From NCBI RefSeq assembly GCF_028747205.1, contig NZ_CP112880.1, forward strand, positions 4,774,001 to 4,838,000: a DNA stretch of 64,000 nucleotides, read 5' to 3'. Positions 8,659-17,529 of the stretch are shown here, one piece after another (position 1 is the stretch's first letter; each line of letters starts with the position of its first letter). Source of the DNA: Streptomyces sp. CA-278952. GTDB lineage: Bacteria; Actinomycetota; Actinomycetes; Streptomycetales; Streptomycetaceae. The notes below the pieces were generated by a model. That model made no database searches. It saw only the letters and a program-made list of their open reading frames with translations, and was not told the DNA's origin. The position numbers were made by a program, and so were the translations under genes.

Positions 8659-8864
8659 CCTACAGACCCTCTGCCAGGGATGCTTCCGAGCTGCACTGGT
8701 TCAAGAGCAGCTACAGCGACAGCAGCAACCCCAACGACTGCGTCGAGGTCGCCACCGCCCCCGACGCCGTTCACGTACGCGATTCCAAGAACGCGCGGGG
8801 TCCCCGTTTCGCCGTCGCCCCCGCCGCGTGGGCAGGCTTCGTCGCGTACGCCGCGGCGCACTGA
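8655..8864 (+). CDS. DUF397 domain-containing small protein
   Basis: A 69-residue protein with the family hallmarks LHWFKSSYSDSSNPNDCVEVA, then VRDSKNARGPRF and a closing AAWAGFV. DUF397 proteins are the small partners of DUF5753 regulators. In the WhiJ system they are thought to release the regulator from DNA, which is family knowledge and not visible here. Translation is coupled to the upstream regulator. Confidence 0.92.
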   Translation: MTYRPSARDASELHWFKSSYSDSSNPNDCVEVATAPDAVHVRDSKNARGPRFAVAPAAWAGFVAYAAAH

Positions 8865-8930
8865 CCTCACCGTCCCGATCGCGAGGTGCGCGCCCTCCGA
8901 TACCGGTATCGCCCCGACCAGGACGGCCTC

Positions 8931-9830
8931 ATGACTTCCGTGTACCGGAGCGAGCAGGCGCGAGCGGAAGTGCGGCGCTGGTGCGTGCACCGGATCGACG
9001 GCTCGGGCCTGGCCGATGCCCGCAGTGAGGTGGTGACCTCGGCGGGGGTCACCGGAGTCGTGACCGCAGGGCCGGAGCCGCGCGACGGGGAGCCGAGTGT
9101 CGTCCTGCTGCCGGGGACGAACATGAACGCCGCTCTGTGCCTGCCGGTGGCGGAAGCGATCGCCCGGGAGCGGCGGGTGGTCGTCCTGGATCTGCCCGGT
9201 CAGCCCGGGCTCAGCGCGGACCGGCGGCCTCGTGCCAAGCGCTCTTCCTGGTACGGGAAGTGGCTGGCCGAGGCTCTCGCGCGCGTGGCGCCTGGGCCGG
9301 TCGTCGTCATGGGGCATTCCCTGGGCGGCGCAGTCGCCCTCGCCTGCGACGCCCCTCAGATCGTCGGCCGGGTGCTGCTGTCCAGCGCCGGACTCGTCCG
9401 GCTGAGGGTTCCCGCCCCTCTTCTGGCCGCCACCGTCCCCTGGCTCCTGCGGCCCACGGTCGCCCGTTCGACGGCGCTGGTGCGTTGCATGGCGGCTCCG
9501 GGGCAAGGGCGAGGGCAAGGGCAGGGGCAGGTGGCCGACGGTCTGGGGGAGTGGATGGATCTGGTCGGGCGCTGCTGCCGTACCAGTCTCGCTCCGCCTC
9601 CCCTTCCGTCCGGTCTGCTCGAACTGCGGCGCTCTGTCCCCACGTTGGTCGCCACAGGGGAATTCGACCCGTTTCTTCCCCCGTGTCACCTGGGTCCAGC
9701 CGTCCGGCGTCGGCTCGGGGCGGAGTTCAGGGTGATCGAGGGGGCCGGGCACCTTCTGCTGGACGAGTCGCCGGAGGCGGTCCTCGTCGCGGTGCGGGAG
9801 ATCTGCGCGGCCGTCGCGACGGGGTCATGA
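8931..9830 (+). CDS. Alpha/beta hydrolase
   Basis: A 299-residue alpha/beta-hydrolase-fold protein. The nucleophile elbow is VMGHSLGGAVAL (catalytic Ser). The acid is probably the Asp of ATGEFDPFLPP, and the His lies in EGAGHLLLDE near the end. The oxyanion region LLPGTNMNAALCLP and the DLPGQPG strand also fit. A Gly/Gln-rich insertion (GQGRGQGQGQ) in the cap region comes from a short DNA repeat. The ATG at 8931 is chosen because it follows AGGACGG; the longer frame to 8886 lacks a ribosome site. Substrate unknown. Confidence 0.85.
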   Translation: MTSVYRSEQARAEVRRWCVHRIDGSGLADARSEVVTSAGVTGVVTAGPEPRDGEPSVVLLPGTNMNAALCLPVAEAIARERRVVVLDLPGQPGLSADRRPRAKRSSWYGKWLAEALARVAPGPVVVMGHSLGGAVALACDAPQIVGRVLLSSAGLVRLRVPAPLLAATVPWLLRPTVARSTALVRCMAAPGQGRGQGQGQVADGLGEWMDLVGRCCRTSLAPPPLPSGLLELRRSVPTLVATGEFDPFLPPCHLGPAVRRRLGAEFRVIEGAGHLLLDESPEAVLVAVREICAAVATGS

Positions 9831-9884
9831 GCCGCGCCGGTCTGTCTACGCGGCGGCCGGCGGGGTAAGCGAGGCGGGAAGACC

Positions 9885-9941
9885 CCTCTGGCCGGAGGCA
9901 TTCCCTCTGACCGGAGGTACCCACTCTGACCGGAGGCATCC
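9885..9941. repeat. Three tandem 19-bp repeats
   Basis: The units at 9885-9903, 9904-9922 and 9923-9941 share the core CTCTGRCCGGAGG and differ at only a few positions. A partial fourth copy (CCTCCGGCC) follows. They lie between the hydrolase stop and the transporter promoter. They may be a regulatory array or simple slippage product. Confidence 0.8.
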
Positions 9942-10037
9942 CCTCCGGCCTGCCGATAGGTGTCCGATAAACGTATCCGCGGTTCCGCATAACGATGACG
10001 TCACCCGCCCAGCATCTTCGCACGCACCCTCCGGGAA

Positions 10038-10053
10038 TGTGACCTGCATCACT
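10038..10053. promoter_or_regulatory. Crp-like binding site upstream of the AGCS transporter
   Basis: TGTGACCTGCATCACT matches the TGTGA-N6-TCACA type of cAMP-receptor-protein site at all but one base. It also fits the relaxed GTG-N8-CAC form reported for Streptomyces Crp. It lies about 250 bases before the GTG of the symporter gene, next to an AT-richer segment that could be the promoter (TACAAAT near 10076-10082). Confidence 0.45.
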
Positions 10054-10301
10054 AAAGATCGGGTAAACGGCGTGGTACAAATGCCCAACTTCGTAGGCGG
10101 AACCCTCGCCGAAGCGGAGTGCCGGGACCGCCCCGGTGGCAGGCCAGAGCGACCGTCGCCGTCGTCCACTCCATGGGACACGCCGGGTCGCCGACCGGAC
10201 AACGACGTTCGCTCATCACCCCAGATACGTCCCCCCATCGCACACCGACCGGCGAAGAGACCCCACCTGTCCGCCGTTCCCGCGTCATCGAGGTAGCCAA
10301 C

Positions 10302-11834
10302 GTGTCACTCGAATCCATAACCGAGAACGTCGACGAAGCCGTCAGCGGGTTCTTCGAACCGATAGCCAAATGGCTCGGCGAGATCGTCTTCTACGCCGTC
10401 CCCGTCGGCGGGACGGACCTCCCGCTCATCGTCGCCTGGCTGGTGGTGGCGGGCCTCGTCTTCACCGGCTGGTTCGGATTCATCCAGGTACGCAAGTTCC
10501 GTCTCGCCATCGACGTGGTGCGCGGCAAGTACGACGACAAGGACTCGGCGGGCGAGGTCAACCACTTCCAGGCCCTGACCGCCGCCGTCTCGGGCACGGT
10601 CGGCCTCGGCAACATCGCCGGTGTGGCCGTCGCCGTCTCCATCGGTGGCGCCGGAGCCACGTTCTGGATGATCCTCTGCGGTCTCCTCGGCATGGCCACC
10701 AAGTTCGTCGAGGTCACCCTCGGCGTGAAGTACCGCGAGGTCCACGCCGACGGCACCGTCTCCGGCGGACCGATGCACTACCTGCCCAAGGGGCTCGGCG
10801 AACGCTTCGGGAAGAACGGGAAGACCTTCGGCAAGGTCCTCGCCGTCCTCGCCTCGATCATGATCCTGTTCTTCGGGCTCTTCGGCGGCAACCTCTTCCA
10901 GGTCAACCAGTCCTACGCCCAGCTCGTCTCCGTCACCGGCGGCGAGGAAGGGGCGATGGGATCGTCCGCCGGCGCCCTCTTCTTCGGCATCCTCGTCGCC
11001 GCCCTCGTCGGCATCGTGCTCCTCGGCGGCATCCGCTCCATCGCCTCGGTCACCAGCCGGCTCATCCCCGCGATGGCCGGGATCTACATCGCCGCCTGCC
11101 TCGTCGTCATCCTCGTCAACGTCACCGCCGTGCCCGCCGCGATCGGGACGATCATCGAGGGTGCCTTCAACCCCGAAGGCGTCGCGGGCGGTGTGCTCGG
11201 CGCACTGATCATCGGCTTCCAGCGCGCCGCGTTCTCCAATGAGGCCGGCCTCGGCTCCGCGCCGATCGCCCACTCCGCGGTCAAGACCAAGCACCCGGCC
11301 AGCGAGGGCCTGGTCGCCCTGCTGGAGCCGTTCATCGACACGGTCGTCATCTGCACCATGACCGCGCTGACCATCGTCATCGCCAACCCCGCCAGCTGGG
11401 CCGAGGCCCGCGACGGTGAGTCGATCGGCGGCGTGACGATCACCTCGGACGCCTTCGAGACCGTGCTGCCCTGGTTCCCGTACGTCCTGACCGTCGCCGT
11501 GCTGCTCTTCGCGATCTCCACGGTGCTCACGTGGGGCTACTACGGCCTCAAGGCCTGGACCTACCTCTTCGGCCGCAGCCGCACCAGCGAGACCGTCTTC
11601 AAGTCCCTCTACACCCTGCTCGCCGTCTCCGGGTCCCTGCTCACCCTGCAGACCCTTATCGACCTGGCCGACGCGGTGCTCTTCTCCCTGGCCGTCGTCA
11701 ACATCATCGGTCTCTACCTCCTCGCGCCCGTCGTCAAGCGCGAGCTGAACACCTTCCTCGAATACGTCCGCACCCGGAAGGCCGGCGGAACGGACGAGGA
11801 CAGGAACGACGAGCCGTCCAAGACCACCGTCTGA
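10302..11834 (+). CDS. AGCS family amino acid:cation symporter (sodium:alanine symporter)
   Basis: A 510-residue polytopic membrane protein with the family's diagnostic segments: VRGKYDDKDSAGEVNHFQAL, then SGTVGLGNIAGVAVAV, FVEVTLGVKYRE, and AFSNEAGLGSAPIAHS (the signature near the sodium/substrate site). Length and helix pattern (about ten) are normal. Such carriers import alanine, glycine or related amino acids with sodium ions. The GTG at 10302 is chosen because GAGG (10290-10293) lies eight bases upstream, and the sequence before it lacks coding character. A strong hairpin at 11860-11900 follows the gene. Confidence 0.93.
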   Translation: MSLESITENVDEAVSGFFEPIAKWLGEIVFYAVPVGGTDLPLIVAWLVVAGLVFTGWFGFIQVRKFRLAIDVVRGKYDDKDSAGEVNHFQALTAAVSGTVGLGNIAGVAVAVSIGGAGATFWMILCGLLGMATKFVEVTLGVKYREVHADGTVSGGPMHYLPKGLGERFGKNGKTFGKVLAVLASIMILFFGLFGGNLFQVNQSYAQLVSVTGGEEGAMGSSAGALFFGILVAALVGIVLLGGIRSIASVTSRLIPAMAGIYIAACLVVILVNVTAVPAAIGTIIEGAFNPEGVAGGVLGALIIGFQRAAFSNEAGLGSAPIAHSAVKTKHPASEGLVALLEPFIDTVVICTMTALTIVIANPASWAEARDGESIGGVTITSDAFETVLPWFPYVLTVAVLLFAISTVLTWGYYGLKAWTYLFGRSRTSETVFKSLYTLLAVSGSLLTLQTLIDLADAVLFSLAVVNIIGLYLLAPVVKRELNTFLEYVRTRKAGGTDEDRNDEPSKTTV

Positions 11835-11859
11835 GGCCGGCCTCTCACGATCGGTGATC

Positions 11860-11900
11860 GATGCCCCTCGCCCCTGCCGATACGCAGGGCGGGGGGCATC
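11860..11900. terminator. Convergent transcription terminator
   Basis: Arms at 11860-11873 and 11887-11900 pair over 14 bases with one mismatch (GATGCCCC...GGGGCATC) around a 13-base loop. It sits between the convergent symporter and EamA genes and could stop both. No clear T-tract, as is usual in Streptomyces. Confidence 0.75.
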
Positions 11901-12750
11901 AACTCGTGTGCAGCATCAGGCCGATGCCCACCACCATCAGCCCCGCCGCCGCGATCCTCGGGGCCCCGAAGCGCTCCTTGAAGAACAGCGTGCCCATCGC
12001 CGCGCCCACGATGATCGACGACTCGCGCAGCGCCGCGACCGGGGCGAGCGGGGCCTTCGTCTGAGCCCAGAGGACCAGCCCGTACGCGGCCACCGAGAGG
12101 GCAGCGCCGAGCAGGCCCCGTACGGCGAACGGCCTGAGCTGCGTCACCAGTTCGGCGCGGCGGCGGTAGTACGCGTACGCCGGGATCGCCAGGCCCTCCA
12201 GGACCATCAGCCAGGCGACGTAACCCAGCGGGGTGCCCGAGGCGCGCACCCCGACGCCGTCGACCGTCGTGTATCCGGCGATGGCCAGACCCGTGCCGAG
12301 GGCCGCCACGATCGCCGGCCAGTGCGGGCGCTTGCCGGAGCCCCGGATGCCCCACAGCGCCACCCCGACCAGCCCGGCCGAGGCCACCGCGACGCCCGCC
12401 GTGGCCCAGCCGTCCGGGCGCTCGCCGACGAACACCGCCGCCAGGACCGTCACCACCAGCGGGGCCGTGCCCCGCGCGATCGGGTACATCTGCCCGAAGT
12501 CGCCGAGCGTGAACGAGCGCATCAGCAGCAGCATGTACAGCACGTGCAGAGCGGCCGAGGCCGTCAGGTACGGCCAGGCCTCCGCCGCCGGGAACGGGGC
12601 GAAGAGGGCCATCGCCGCGCCGATCAGCAGACCGCCGCCGGAGATCAGCGTGAACGAGAGCAGCTGATCCTTGATCGCGTGCGCGATGGCGTTCCAACTG
12701 GCGTGCGTGACCGCGGCTATGAGGACCGCGAGAGCGACCAGAGGGGTCAC
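11899..12750 (-). CDS. EamA/DMT family transporter
   Basis: A 283-residue permease with ten predicted helices in two homologous EamA halves (MRSFTLGDFGQMYPIARGTAPLVV in the first, VAALRESSIIVGAAMGTLFFKERFG in the second). The drug/metabolite transporter superfamily moves small metabolites across the cytoplasmic membrane, and the substrate cannot be inferred. The start is the GTG at 12750, which overlaps the stop of the YbaK-like gene as GTGA. The longer frame to 12852 reads through that gene and is not used. Confidence 0.88.
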   Translation of the reverse strand: MTPLVALAVLIAAVTHASWNAIAHAIKDQLLSFTLISGGGLLIGAAMALFAPFPAAEAWPYLTASAALHVLYMLLLMRSFTLGDFGQMYPIARGTAPLVVTVLAAVFVGERPDGWATAGVAVASAGLVGVALWGIRGSGKRPHWPAIVAALGTGLAIAGYTTVDGVGVRASGTPLGYVAWLMVLEGLAIPAYAYYRRRAELVTQLRPFAVRGLLGAALSVAAYGLVLWAQTKAPLAPVAALRESSIIVGAAMGTLFFKERFGAPRIAAAGLMVVGIGLMLHTS

Positions 12751-13265
12751 TTGGCGGGCTCGCGCACATTCACAACGGTCGCGCCCGCGTGGGCGATCAG
12801 CGTTTTCGGGTCGAGCGGGAACACCGTGTGCGGGGTGCCCGCCGCCGCCCACACCACCGCGTGGTCCAGGAGGCGTCGGTCGGCCAGGACACGGGTCCTG
12901 GTGGCGTGGCCGAAGGGCGGTACGCCGCCGATCGCGTAACCCGTCGTCTCCCGGACCAGGTCCGCGTCCGCCCGCTTGACCTTCTGCGCGCCCAGCTCAC
13001 GCCGCACCAGCTCGACGTCCACCCGCGAGGAGCCGTCCATCAGGACCAGCACCGGGGCGCCGTCCGCCGTGAAGACCAGGGACTTGACGATCTCGCTCAG
13101 CGAGCAGCCGATCGCGGCGGCGGCCTCCGCCGCCGTACGGGTCGCGTCGGGGAAGCGGCGCACCTCGACCTGGAGGCCCAGCTCGGCCAGCGCCTCGGCG
13201 AACCGGGGGTGGGCGTGGGAGACGGGGGCGGCGGGAGTGGTTTCGAGGGGTTCGGGAGTGCTCAT
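12747..13265 (-). CDS. YbaK/EbsC family aminoacyl-tRNA deacylase-like protein
   Basis: A 172-residue single-domain member of the YbaK/ProX editing superfamily. Visible motifs are SEIVKSLVF (the conserved Lys), VLVLMDGSSRVD, and GGVPPFGH, the substrate-pocket GxxxPxGH motif. These proteins hydrolyse mischarged Cys- or Ala-tRNA after release from the synthetase. A chromosomal stand-alone copy next to an EamA permease is common in actinomycetes. Translation is coupled to the permease downstream. Confidence 0.9.
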   Translation of the reverse strand: MSTPEPLETTPAAPVSHAHPRFAEALAELGLQVEVRRFPDATRTAAEAAAAIGCSLSEIVKSLVFTADGAPVLVLMDGSSRVDVELVRRELGAQKVKRADADLVRETTGYAIGGVPPFGHATRTRVLADRRLLDHAVVWAAAGTPHTVFPLDPKTLIAHAGATVVNVREPAK

Positions 13266-13413
13266 GGCAGCACGCTAGCGGTCGGTGCAGCATGCATGCG
13301 AGAGGGTTCCGGGTGGTGGGCGCGAGGCGGCCGCGCCCTGCCGCGTACGCCGTTCCCCCGGACGGGCGGGTGTACTCACTCCGTCCGGTGGGAGCCGGCG
13401 GGCTCGTAGGCGC

Positions 13414-15831
13414 CTAACCGACGCGCGAGGCCGCTTCGTGGAAGCGGCGTACCGCGTCCTCGGCCCGGTTCCTCAGGGCGTCGTTCACTTCGGGCTCCAC
13501 GGTGCCGGTGGACAGCTGGTCCGCCCACGCACGCAGCGCGGCGCCCGCTCGCGCGCCGCTGATGCCGACCGCGTCGGGGCAGGTGGCGTACAGGTCCATG
13601 CGGTTCCGGTCGAGCAGGTCCAGTTGTTCCAGCATCTGCTCCGCCTCCGCCGGGCGGCCGGTCGCCGCCTCTCCGGCCCGGTGGGCGGCGGTCGCGGCGG
13701 CCAGGCTCCTGGAGAGGATCTCCGGTCGCCAGGAGGACCGCCACAGGTACTGTTCGAACTCGTCGTGCCGGAAGCGGTAGGCGTGGCCGTCCACGCGCAG
13801 CAGCCCGCCCTCGTGTGCCCAGTCGAGGAAGCGGCCGAGCCGCAGCGGGAGGCGGCCCCGCAGCGCCGCGCAGACGAGGAAGACCTTGTGGCGCCGGCCG
13901 GGTACCGAGCCTCTGATGGAGCTGTAGGTCTCCACCGACCAGGTCCTGCACAGCGGCACCCCGACGCAGGCCCCCACAACCGCCGCCACCCATACGGGCG
14001 TCGGGATGTCGGTCGGCGTCGCTCCCACGATGTTCACCGCCACGCCGAACCCGTACATGGAGCCGGAGATGACCCCCCAGACCGTCATCCCCCAGACCAC
14101 CGGATACCGGTTCGGGATCCCCCAGGTGCGATCGGTCAGGTTGGTGCGGCTCAGCGGGCTGACGTCCGACCGGTCGGACCACGCGTTGATCGCCGGAAAC
14201 AGGACGGCGAGGATCAGGGGAAGGAGGAAGGCGATGTCCGCCGGGTGGCGGAGGGAGAGGAGGCCCAGCCCTGCGACCAGCAGAACGATGAGGGTGTCCA
14301 GGGCGCCGTGCGCGGTGCGTACCAGGCGACGCCCGCCGAGCGGCCACAACTGATGCGGCGTCAACTGTGCGCGGCTGCGGGCGAGAAGTGTCAGAGGCGG
14401 GTGGGGATCGATGTCGTCGACGGCGCGGTGTGTCGCCAGCAGGCCGAGCCACGCGGAGACCCGTTCGGCCGGATAGCGGTCGCGTTCCCGCGGGTGCTCC
14501 GCCACGACGGAGGGGACGAAGAGCGACAGCAGATATTCCTCCGCTTCGCTGCTCATCCACTCGGCGACGCTGGAGTCCTGCGCTTCCCGCAACTGCTCCT
14601 CCGGTGACCGCAAGCTCCCTAGGGGCTCCGCCCAGCCGTGATCGGCCGCGTACCACGCGTGGTGTGCCTGGAAAGCCTCCCGCAGGGCTTCGTGCCCCCA
14701 CCGGGTCACCAGCACCGAGGGGTCCCTGAGCCACCCTGTGCCGTCCTCGTCCCGCACGTGGAAGGCGTTGGCGATCATGGTGAGCCGCCACGGGGTGCTC
14801 AGAGCGCGTGCGAGAGGCCCCTCGGGGGCGACCCGCATCTCGTCCAGGACCCCGTCCCAGCGTTCGGTGAGTCCGCTGTGGGACCACGCGCTGCGGTTTC
14901 TCAGGTAGTCGAGCGCCATGTCCGGTGGAACGGGCAGCAGTTCGGCGCGAGCGGCCCCGGCCAGCGGGGTCGGCCCCTCGAACTGCTCGTAGACGTCCTT
15001 GCGGCAGGTGATGACCACGTTGCGGAATCGGTCCTGGTTCATCGTGAGATAGCTGAGCAGCGCGACCGCCCGGGGGCGCGCACCCGCCTCCGTGGGGCGG
15101 CGCTCGGCCAGGCCGTCTGTCGGGTCGAGTTCGTCCAGGCCGTCCAGGACGAGGACCGAGTCGTCCGTCAGTGCCTCATCGACGAGAGCGGGGTGCTGTC
15201 CGTAGGTCTGTGATACCTGCTGGACGAGCCAGCGGCGGAACGCCAGGTGAAAGGCCTCGCTCCGTGGACTCTCACGGTCCGGGGGCCCGTTCCACGACGA
15301 GAGGGAGAGCAGTACGGGTACTCCGCCGGCCGTTTCCCGTCCGTGGCGGGAAGCCAGGGACCGGACCAGTTCCTTGGCCAGCAAGGACTTGCCCGTACCG
15401 GGGGCGCCGATCACCGCGAGGCGCCTCTCGTCTCCGGGCAGGCCGAGGTAGCGGTCGGTGATGGTCCGCCACTCCTCGGAACCCGTGTCCGGGGGGACGC
15501 CGTCCGGCGTCACCGAGAAGCGGAAGCGCACCGGCAGGAAGGTGCTGCCGGGGCCCAGGAGTGTGCGGTACTGCTTGTCCTCGTGGGCGTGGACCGCGCG
15601 GACGAGGGTGCCCACCGCCCCGTCCCGGCGACTCTGCCGGTGCTGCCAGGCGGGGAGGACCAGCCCGGCGGCGCCGATGACCGCCCCCAGCCCGCCGGCC
15701 AGCGCACCGAAGGGGTCCACGTCGCCGGTCGGCTGGGAGCGCAGTACGACAACGGCTCCGGTGCACACCATCAGCACGCCGATGACGCCTGCTGTCCGGC
15801 CCCACCAGGGATGCGGTCTGCGTGGACCCAT
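13414..15831 (-). CDS. NACHT-domain STAND NTPase with transmembrane segments
   Basis: An 805-residue protein. Two N-terminal hydrophobic helices (about residues 14-30 and 41-60) are followed by a NACHT NTPase core: Walker A GAPGTGKS at 142-149, Walker B VLVLDGLDELD at 226-236, and the sensor-type RNVVITCRKDVYEQF. The usual winged and helical parts come next. A second membrane block of about four helices lies around residues 515-615 (LIVLLVAGLGLLSL, AFLLPLILAVLF). The tail is helical. STAND NTPases of this kind are signal-dependent switches in bacterial defence. No effector domain is recognisable, so the membrane segments may be the effector part or only anchor it. It is not visibly in an operon. 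Confidence 0.82.
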   Translation of the reverse strand: MGPRRPHPWWGRTAGVIGVLMVCTGAVVVLRSQPTGDVDPFGALAGGLGAVIGAAGLVLPAWQHRQSRRDGAVGTLVRAVHAHEDKQYRTLLGPGSTFLPVRFRFSVTPDGVPPDTGSEEWRTITDRYLGLPGDERRLAVIGAPGTGKSLLAKELVRSLASRHGRETAGGVPVLLSLSSWNGPPDRESPRSEAFHLAFRRWLVQQVSQTYGQHPALVDEALTDDSVLVLDGLDELDPTDGLAERRPTEAGARPRAVALLSYLTMNQDRFRNVVITCRKDVYEQFEGPTPLAGAARAELLPVPPDMALDYLRNRSAWSHSGLTERWDGVLDEMRVAPEGPLARALSTPWRLTMIANAFHVRDEDGTGWLRDPSVLVTRWGHEALREAFQAHHAWYAADHGWAEPLGSLRSPEEQLREAQDSSVAEWMSSEAEEYLLSLFVPSVVAEHPRERDRYPAERVSAWLGLLATHRAVDDIDPHPPLTLLARSRAQLTPHQLWPLGGRRLVRTAHGALDTLIVLLVAGLGLLSLRHPADIAFLLPLILAVLFPAINAWSDRSDVSPLSRTNLTDRTWGIPNRYPVVWGMTVWGVISGSMYGFGVAVNIVGATPTDIPTPVWVAAVVGACVGVPLCRTWSVETYSSIRGSVPGRRHKVFLVCAALRGRLPLRLGRFLDWAHEGGLLRVDGHAYRFRHDEFEQYLWRSSWRPEILSRSLAAATAAHRAGEAATGRPAEAEQMLEQLDLLDRNRMDLYATCPDAVGISGARAGAALRAWADQLSTGTVEPEVNDALRNRAEDAVRRFHEAASRVG

Positions 15832-15891
15832 ACGTGATTCCTCCGTGGTCGAACACGGGCCCCTGGCCCCTCACGTTCGTCGGCCGCGGCC

Positions 15892-17529
15892 TCAGCGGCC
15901 TGCCTTCAGCACCTCCGCCACGACCGGGCCCGCCGCGTCGCCGCCGTGGCCGCCGGTCTGGACGACCGCCGCCGCGGCGAGGTCGTCACTGAAGCCGGTG
16001 AACCAGCTGTTGGAGGTGTCCTGTCCGTCGACCTCGGCCGAGCCGGTCTTGGCGCCCTTGTCACCGCCGACCGAGGCCATGGCCTCCGCGCCGGTGCCCC
16101 AGGCGGCCGTGGCGCGCATCATCGTCGTGAGCTGCTGGGTGACGGACGGCGACAGCGAGCGCGAGGCCGTCGCCAACTGCCGGTTGTCCAGGGACTGCGG
16201 GACGATGACCGGCTGACGGAACGTGCCGGTGCGGGCGGTGGCGGTGATGGACGCCATGTTGAGGGCGTTCATCTGGACGGTGCCCTGGCCGATGTACTGG
16301 GCGGCGGCCACGCCACCGGTCTCCTCCGGCACACTGCCGTCGGTCGTGACGACACCCGTCTTCCAGTCCAGGCCGATCCCGAAGACGTCCCGGGCCTCCT
16401 TGGCGAGTGCGGCGTCGTCCTTCGTGTCGTCGATCAGCTTGATGAAGGCGGTGTTGCACGACTTGGCGAAGCTCTGCGTGAACGTACTGCCGTCCGGCAG
16501 CGCGAAGTGCTCCAGGTTGTGGAACGAACGCCCCTGGTACAGCACGTCCTTGGGGCACTCCGCCGCCCCGTTCGCCGTAACCAGACCCTTCTCCAGCAGC
16601 ATCGCCGCCGTCATGATCTTCAGCGTGGAGCCGGGCGCCTGCTTCCCCTGCATCGCCGCGTTGAACCCGGTCGCCGGGTTGTTGGCCACCGCGCGGATCG
16701 CCCCGGTGGACGGCTTGACCGCGACCACTGAGGCTTCCGCGTACTTCTTCACCGCCCGCTCGGCCGCCGCCTGCGCGCCCGCGTCGATCGTCGTCCGCAC
16801 CTTGCCCGGCTTGCCCTTGGCCAGCGTCAGCAGGCTGACGTCCGGCTGGGTCTCGTCGGCGGGCTCGATCCACGTCTCGATGCCGGGCGAACCGCCCGCG
16901 CTCTTTCCGTACTTCTCGCGCAGCGTGTCCAGGATCGGCCCGAGCGAGGGGTACTCCTCCTTGGTCAGGACCTTCCCGTTGTGGTCGACGGCCTCGATCG
17001 CCGGTGTCGAGGACTCGCCCGTCCTCAGCGTCGCGCCCTCCGTCAGCTGCGGGTGCACGACCGTCGGGGCCCAGTCGACCAGGGCCTTGCCCGTCGTCAG
17101 GCCGCGCACCACGGTCAGCTCCGAGGCGTACGACAGGGGCTTGGACTTCCCGTCGTAGGAGACGGTGGCCTTGACCGTGTAGGGCACCTTCGTGCCGACG
17201 GCCGGACCCGGGGTGATCTTGACCTTGCCGATGCGGGCGTCCTCGCCGTACGAGGCGAGCACCGGCTCCGCGCCCGCCTCGTTGTTGGTGAGGAGCGACG
17301 CGGCCGTCGCGTCGCCGGACGCCCACGCGTCGAGGAAGCCCTTCGACGTCTCCGCTATCTCCTCCGCGCTCGGCGGCCCCGTCTTCACCTTCGACGACTC
17401 GGAGGCGCTCCGCGTACCGCCGTCCCCGCCGCCCGTGTCCCCGAGCATGCTGTACGCCCCGTAACCGATCCCTCCGGCCACCAGGACGAACGCTCCGCCG
17501 ATCACGGCGACCTTCGCTCCACTGCGCAT
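15892..17529 (-). CDS. Penicillin-binding protein (class B-like transpeptidase, MecA-N/NTF2-like N-terminus)
   Basis: A 545-residue membrane-anchored DD-transpeptidase. One N-terminal helix (VAVIGGAFVLVAGGIGYGAY) is followed by an NTF2-like domain (about 55-160) as in PBP2a, a dimerisation region, and the transpeptidase domain. The active-site motifs are Ser301-Thr-Leu-Lys304, Ser357-Cys-Asn359 and Lys494-Thr-Gly496. It should cross-link peptidoglycan outside the membrane. Low-affinity versions of this architecture give beta-lactam tolerance, which is not shown here. The ATG at 17529 follows a purine-rich site (GGAGGGGGA) and is preferred to the longer frame to 17571. Confidence 0.9.
   Translation of the reverse strand: MRSGAKVAVIGGAFVLVAGGIGYGAYSMLGDTGGGDGGTRSASESSKVKTGPPSAEEIAETSKGFLDAWASGDATAASLLTNNEAGAEPVLASYGEDARIGKVKITPGPAVGTKVPYTVKATVSYDGKSKPLSYASELTVVRGLTTGKALVDWAPTVVHPQLTEGATLRTGESSTPAIEAVDHNGKVLTKEEYPSLGPILDTLREKYGKSAGGSPGIETWIEPADETQPDVSLLTLAKGKPGKVRTTIDAGAQAAAERAVKKYAEASVVAVKPSTGAIRAVANNPATGFNAAMQGKQAPGSTLKIMTAAMLLEKGLVTANGAAECPKDVLYQGRSFHNLEHFALPDGSTFTQSFAKSCNTAFIKLIDDTKDDAALAKEARDVFGIGLDWKTGVVTTDGSVPEETGGVAAAQYIGQGTVQMNALNMASITATARTGTFRQPVIVPQSLDNRQLATASRSLSPSVTQQLTTMMRATAAWGTGAEAMASVGGDKGAKTGSAEVDGQDTSNSWFTGFSDDLAAAAVVQTGGHGGDAAGPVVAEVLKAGR

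Larger units (their letters stand above)
9831..10301. other. Upstream region of the AGCS transporter gene
   Basis: About 470 bases without a credible gene. It contains three tandem 19-bp repeats (9885-9941), an AT-richer promoter-like zone around 9960-10085 and a Crp-like palindrome at 10038-10053. A long leader then runs to the GTG start at 10302. The open frames here lack codon bias. Confidence 0.6.
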
